From: Lysobacteraceae bacterium CU05-9
GTDB lineage: Bacteria; Pseudomonadota; Gammaproteobacteria; Xanthomonadales; Xanthomonadaceae
Direction of reading: 5' to 3'
DNA: 64,000 nt
NCBI GenBank assembly: GCA_007556525.1
Contig: SWJS01000009.1
Coordinates: forward strand, 1 to 64,000
The position numbers and the translations under genes were made by a program. The notes beneath the pieces are model-generated. The model was not told the origin of the DNA, ran no database searches, and saw only the letters and a list, made by a program, of their open reading frames with translations. This document shows, piece after piece, positions 60,335-64,000 of the stretch (positions within the stretch are counted from its first letter, which is position 1; each line of letters begins with the position of its first letter).

Positions 60335-61671
60335 TGGAATTGTTTGTCGTAACACCCGAGACGTTTGGCGATTGGTTTGCATCGCGTAGTTCTTCTCACC
60401 AAAACCAATTGACCGCACGCCAATTCAACGGCGCTGCGTCGACCGGTGCGTGGATGTTCGGTGCGGATGGATCGCTTGAGAGCGCCGTGTTGGGTGTTGC
60501 GGATTTGCTGGATCCGTTCGCGTACTCGCATGCATTGACGTTGTTGCCGGAAGGTAGCGAGTGGACGTTGGCGTCATCGTTGAGCGATGCAGAAACGCAG
60601 GCGATGGTTTTGGGTTGGAAGTTGGGTGAGTATCGTTTCCTCAAGTACAAGCCGAACGTCAAGTGGAATCCCGCGAAGTTGAATGTTGAAGCGTCTGCTG
60701 CGACTCAGCAAGCGTATGACGCGACGGCTCTAGTGCGCGACTTGATTCATACGCCGACGCAGGACATGGGGCCAGAGCAATTGCATGAAGTGATTGAGGC
60801 GTTGGCGGCGCGGGAGGGCGCTTCATTCAATGCTTTCGTTGGTGACGAATTGCTGACGGAAAATTTCCCGGCAATTCATGCCGTCGGTCGCGCGTCGCAT
60901 CGCGCACCACGTTTGCTTGAATTGAATTGGAGTGGACCGAATGCCTCGAAGCGTTTGGTGATTGTGGGTAAGGGCGTTTGTTTTGACACGGGTGGTTTGG
61001 ATCTCAAACTTCCTGAGGGCATGCGCAACATGAAGAAAGACATGGGCGGCTCCGCGCATGCGATTGGTTTGGCGCAGTGGATTATGCAAGCGAAGTTGCC
61101 GGTGCAGCTGACGTTGTTGGTTGGCGCTGTCGAAAACGCCGTGGGTCCGGATGCTTTCCGTCCCGGTGAAGTGATTAATACGCGTGCAGGATTTACCGTG
61201 GAAATTGATAACACTGATGCGGAAGGTCGCGTGGTGTTGTGCGACGCATTGACCTATGCCTGCGAAAAATCTCCCGACCTCATCATGGACTTCGCAACAT
61301 TGACGGGCGCCGCGCGCATTGCGTTGGGTCCTGATCTGCCGGCGTTGTTTACGAATGAAGATTCGTTGGCGGCGTCGTGGTCGGCTGCAGGTTACGAAAC
61401 GCGTGATCCGATTTGGCGCATGCCGTTGCATCAAGCGTATTCGCGTTACTTGCCATCGGGGATTGCGGATTTCGCGAATGCCGGTCCATCGAAAATGGCG
61501 GGCTCAATCACTGCGGCGATCTATTTGCAACGCTTCGTAGCGCCTGGCATTCCGTGGACGCATCTCGACGTTTACTCCTGGAATGATGCGGATCGCCCTG
61601 GGCGTCCTGCGGGCGGTGAAGCGCAGGCATTGCGTTCCGCGTTCCGTCTCGTGGAGCAACGCTACTCCTGA
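60334..61671 (+). CDS. M17 leucyl aminopeptidase family protein
   Basis: This 445-residue metallopeptidase has GKGVCFDTGGLDLKL (about 212-226), the metal-binding KKDMGGSAHA and NTDAEGRVVLCDAL (active-site loop), and the C-terminal family barrel. It removes N-terminal residues from peptides in the cytoplasm. It is closer to the short single-metal-loop PepA/PepB relatives than to E. coli PepA (503 aa). It is coupled to the HAD gene (TGATG). Confidence 0.92.
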   Translation: MELFVVTPETFGDWFASRSSSHQNQLTARQFNGAASTGAWMFGADGSLESAVLGVADLLDPFAYSHALTLLPEGSEWTLASSLSDAETQAMVLGWKLGEYRFLKYKPNVKWNPAKLNVEASAATQQAYDATALVRDLIHTPTQDMGPEQLHEVIEALAAREGASFNAFVGDELLTENFPAIHAVGRASHRAPRLLELNWSGPNASKRLVIVGKGVCFDTGGLDLKLPEGMRNMKKDMGGSAHAIGLAQWIMQAKLPVQLTLLVGAVENAVGPDAFRPGEVINTRAGFTVEIDNTDAEGRVVLCDALTYACEKSPDLIMDFATLTGAARIALGPDLPALFTNEDSLAASWSAAGYETRDPIWRMPLHQAYSRYLPSGIADFANAGPSKMAGSITAAIYLQRFVAPGIPWTHLDVYSWNDADRPGRPAGGEAQALRSAFRLVEQRYS

Positions 61672-61707
61672 ATTTGAAGCGAATTGAAAGAATTTGCGTT
61701 GTGGGTG

Positions 61708-61735
61708 TTGACAACTCTATTTTTTAGAGTAATCT
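61708..61735 (+). promoter_or_regulatory. Promoter with operator palindrome in the spacer
   Basis: TTGACA (61708-61713) and TAATCT (61730-61735) enclose a perfect palindrome ACTCTA-TTTTT-TAGAGT (61714-61730), which fills the spacer and overlaps the first base of the -10. This is an ideal site for a repressor to exclude RNA polymerase. The wHTH regulator two genes down is the likely binder. Confidence 0.7.
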
Positions 61736-61761
61736 GCAGTTATTGAACTGGAGATGCAAAA

Positions 61762-62319
61762 ATGATTGATCAACAAACCCGTGACGACCTGGAATATGTC
61801 AGCCGCACATTGCGCCGCAATGATCGCAATTCTTCGCGTGCGGAGATTTTTGTGTTTTGGGCGTTTGCCCTCCTGATTGGTTTCGCGCTGCCCGACTTCG
61901 CGCCGCAGTACGCCGGTTGGTATTGGTTGATCGTCGGTCTCGGCGGTGGTGCCGCGACTGCGTTGTACGCATCGTGGCGTGAGAAGCGCGATGGCGTGAT
62001 CGATGAAGAAGAAGGCAAGCGTTGGGGCTACCACATGCTGATCGGTGGCGCGGGTTACATTGCGGCGACGGTTGCAATGATCATGCACCAGGATCAAGTG
62101 GCGACGATGGCATTGAACTATCTGTTGGTCACCGGCTTGGTCTACGCGCTAGCGGGAGTGCATCTGGACCGTGGGATGTTTTGGCCGGGATTGCTGGCGT
62201 TGGCTGGCTACGTGGTGCTCAACATTTGGCCGATTCACTATGTGTGGACCGCAACCGGTGCGCTGATGTGCGCCGCGATGTTGATGGCGGCGTACATGAC
62301 GAAGCGTGCGCGCGCATGA
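61762..62319 (+). CDS. Membrane protein of unknown function, first gene of a regulated operon
   Basis: This 185-residue protein has a soluble N-terminal ~28 residues and about five to six hydrophobic segments (FVFWAFALLIGFALPDF, WLIVGLGGGAATALY, HMLIGGAGYIAATVAMIM, YLLVTGLVYALAGV, and the C-terminal one to two). GGAG 8-9 nt before ATG gives the ribosome binding site. It overlaps the wHTH gene by 4 bp. Such membrane protein/wHTH pairs are common in proteobacteria; the function is unknown. Confidence 0.7.
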   Translation: MIDQQTRDDLEYVSRTLRRNDRNSSRAEIFVFWAFALLIGFALPDFAPQYAGWYWLIVGLGGGAATALYASWREKRDGVIDEEEGKRWGYHMLIGGAGYIAATVAMIMHQDQVATMALNYLLVTGLVYALAGVHLDRGMFWPGLLALAGYVVLNIWPIHYVWTATGALMCAAMLMAAYMTKRARA

Positions 62320-62600
62320 AGGAGTTGGATCCCTTATTTGAGCATCGAGCGCGATTGACGATCGGCGTTTTGCTGATGCGGCATACGAAGATTTCGTTCG
62401 CGAAATTCAAGGAAGAGCTGCAGATGACGGACGGCAATCTCGGTGCGCAGCTGCGCAAGTTGGAAGACGCGGGATACGTTTCGTTGAAGCGCGACTTCGT
62501 CGACCGCAAACCGGTGACTTGGTATTCGTTGACGGCGGTTGGTAAGAAAGCCGTCAAAAACCACATCGCCGCCCTGCAAGACCTTATCAACCTGGAGTAA
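62316..62600 (+). CDS. Small winged-helix transcriptional regulator
   Basis: This 94-residue protein is of the single-domain winged-helix type (PF13601-like). It starts LDPLFEHRARLTIGVLLM, then the recognition part SFAKFKEELQMTDGNLGAQLRKLEDAGYV (short form quoted) and the wing DRKPVTWYSLTAVG. It has no ligand domain. Coupled to the membrane protein by ATGA, it probably represses its own operon through the ACTCTA palindrome in the promoter. Confidence 0.88.
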   Translation: MKELDPLFEHRARLTIGVLLMRHTKISFAKFKEELQMTDGNLGAQLRKLEDAGYVSLKRDFVDRKPVTWYSLTAVGKKAVKNHIAALQDLINLE

Positions 62601-62605
62601 ATGTG

Positions 62606-63184
62606 ATGAAACGTTTCATGGCAATGACTGTTTTGGGTGTGAGTTTGGCAATGTCGGCAGTCGCGGCGGAAAACCCGCACGATCCCGACGTGCGTTACAA
62701 GGCGCAGCAAGCGGCGATGGCGAAGTTGTCTGCGTTGGATGGCGAATGGCGCGGCACGGCTTGGTCGATTGCTCCGACCGGTGTCAAAAGCGAAGTCATC
62801 CAAACCGAACGCATTGGTCCGTTCCTCAATGACTCCGTGAAGTTGATTGAAGGGCGTGCCTACGGCGCGAATGGTGAAGTGAAGTTCAATGCATTGGCGC
62901 TGATCTCATTCGATCCGGCGACCGGCAAGTACGGCTACCGCGCGCATGCTCAGTCGTATGGCGGGGATTTTGAGTTTGAACCGACGGCAGATGGCTTCAA
63001 GTGGAAGGTGCCGATGGGTACGTTCGGGACCACGGAATACACGGCGGTTGTGAAGGACGGCACTTGGCATGAAGTTGGTTACTTGGTGACCGCCGATGGC
63101 AAGCGCACGCAGGTGCTTGAGATGAACCTCAAGCGCATCGGTGACAGCAAATGGCCGCTCGGCACACCGGTTGGACCTAAATAA
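62606..63184 (+). CDS. Secreted DUF1579-like protein
   Basis: This 192-residue protein has a signal peptide (about 1-20, cleavage after AVA) and a beta-barrel-like lipocalin-type domain (LDGEWRGTAW, about 43-52; DSVKLIEGRAYGANG; GYRAHAQSYGGDFEF) seen in DUF1579 and related families. ATG 62606 has GGAG 10 nt upstream; a GTG three bases before is possible. It is the third gene of the regulated operon; the role is unknown. Confidence 0.78.
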   Translation: MKRFMAMTVLGVSLAMSAVAAENPHDPDVRYKAQQAAMAKLSALDGEWRGTAWSIAPTGVKSEVIQTERIGPFLNDSVKLIEGRAYGANGEVKFNALALISFDPATGKYGYRAHAQSYGGDFEFEPTADGFKWKVPMGTFGTTEYTAVVKDGTWHEVGYLVTADGKRTQVLEMNLKRIGDSKWPLGTPVGPK

Positions 63185-63228
63185 AACGGGTTACGATGGT
63201 GGGTATTGTTTTTCGCACCTAAGACGAC

Positions 63229-64000
63229 ATGGCCAACGATAACTCGCAGCTCCTCAATCAACTGAAAATCGACCGCGGTGCGCCGCCTTCGCGTGCGCCA
63301 AATCCATCGCGTCGGAAGTGGATGATCATTGGTGCCATCGGTGTGATTGCGGGGCTGGTCGCATTGGCGTTTTTGTTCTTGCATGACCGTCCGCAGGAAG
63401 TTGAAACAGTGACTGTCGAATCAACCGCTGCGTCGGGTTCATCGTCGGGTGCGGTACTCGACGCGAGTGGCTACATCGTTGCGCGTCGCATTGCGACGGT
63501 GTCATCGAAAGTCACCGGTCGTGTCAGCAAGGTTTTGATTGAAGAAGGTCAGGAAGTTTCTGCGGGACAAGTCATGGCAACGCTCGATCCGATTGATGCG
63601 GATGCGCAACGTGATTTGGCAGCAGCTCAAGTTGCCGCGGTGAACTCACAAGCCGGTGCGATTCAAGCGCAGTTGAAAGAAGCGCAAGCCAACGTTGCAC
63701 GCTTGTCGTCATTGGCCCGTCAACAACTCGTCGCACGTGCGCAGTTGGATCAAGCGATTGCACAACGCGATGCACTGGCGGCGCAACTGAAAACCGTTCA
63801 ACGCAACACCGATGTCGCTGGCTCGCAATTGCGCATCGCACGTCAAGGTGTCGACAACACGGTCGTGCGTGCGCCGTTCTCCGGTGTTGTGATTGCGAAG
63901 GCGGCGCAACCGGGTGAAATCGTTTCGCCATTGAGTGCGGGTGGTGGCTTTACGCGAACCGGTATCGGCACGATCGTCGACATGGATTCGCTCGAAGTTG
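63229..64000 (+). CDS. Efflux adaptor protein, incomplete at the window end
   Basis: The frame is open from ATG 63229 to the edge (257 codons seen). There is a cytoplasmic N-terminal tail, a membrane helix (WMIIGAIGVIAGLVALAFLF, about 35-54), a lipoyl half (SSKVTGRVSKVLIEEGQEVSAGQ, about 85-107; motif only), a helical hairpin with AQVAAVNSQAG and QAQLKEAQANVARL, and a second lipoyl half (VVRAPFSGVVIAKAAQPGE). It is a membrane-fusion protein of the RND/MacA/HlyD type. Its pump gene should follow outside the window. Confidence 0.85.
   Translation, partial: MANDNSQLLNQLKIDRGAPPSRAPNPSRRKWMIIGAIGVIAGLVALAFLFLHDRPQEVETVTVESTAASGSSSGAVLDASGYIVARRIATVSSKVTGRVSKVLIEEGQEVSAGQVMATLDPIDADAQRDLAAAQVAAVNSQAGAIQAQLKEAQANVARLSSLARQQLVARAQLDQAIAQRDALAAQLKTVQRNTDVAGSQLRIARQGVDNTVVRAPFSGVVIAKAAQPGEIVSPLSAGGGFTRTGIGTIVDMDSLEV

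Overview
The window reads as chromosomal DNA of a gammaproteobacterium of the Xanthomonadales (Lysobacterales). The main clues are an O-antigen cluster beside metB and etfAB, which resembles the Xanthomonas lps locus, the divergent pair speD / clp-type CRP regulator, coq7 next to rplM-rpsI, and a split class II ribonucleotide reductase. I cannot name a genus.

Layout: 0.3-1.5 kb holds a ThrE-like exporter. 1.6-5.1 kb is a four-gene MCE lipid-transport operon. 5.3-11.1 kb carries the electron-transfer-flavoprotein system (ETF-quinone oxidoreductase and etfAB), interrupted at 7.0-9.4 kb by a small accessory island (lone HigA, HicAB, three unknown genes). 11.2-15.6 kb holds a mutarotase, a glycosyltransferase, the two subunits of a 3-oxoacid CoA-transferase, and metB. 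15.6-32.5 kb is a long, tightly packed leftward O-antigen operon: cystathionine beta-synthase, wzm, wzt, a sulfotransferase with a very long coiled coil, several glycosyltransferases, rmlBACD, and what looks like a three-component periplasmic glycosylation module. 32.6-38.7 kb is housekeeping and envelope genes, a decayed D-aminoacylase, and rplM-rpsI. 39-44.4 kb has coq7, speD, clp, an SH3 protein, a HAD phosphatase, and a trpG gene followed directly by a degenerate trpC. 44.5-52.5 kb is a sulfide/persulfide locus: a BigR-type repressor, persulfide dioxygenase, sulfide:quinone oxidoreductase, DUF2892 protein and RND pump, with trxC alongside. 53.4-56.4 kb is nrdJ with a strong NrdR box. 56.6-64 kb contains an HtrA protease, envelope-stress small proteins, a HAD hydrolase, an M17 aminopeptidase, an autoregulated three-gene operon, and the start of an efflux adaptor.

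The least explained signal is a family of dispersed intergenic elements. At six loci (around 0.2, 5.1, 39.7, 41.7, 42.4 and 59.6 kb), units of 34-35 bp are built from two 16-bp palindromic halves. Each half is a 6-mer, an AT-only-type tetramer and a complementary 6-mer. The 6-mer words change from copy to copy but stay paired, and neighbouring units are often exactly 8 or 16 bp apart. A second family of about 65-bp palindromes occurs at 34.0, 36.5, 36.6 and 37.8 kb and brackets the decayed D-aminoacylase gene.

The strongest functional hypothesis is in the O-antigen operon. The sulfotransferase/coiled-coil protein is translationally coupled to a Wzt that has an extended C-terminal domain. It could be a sulfating analogue of the WbdD chain terminator and molecular ruler.
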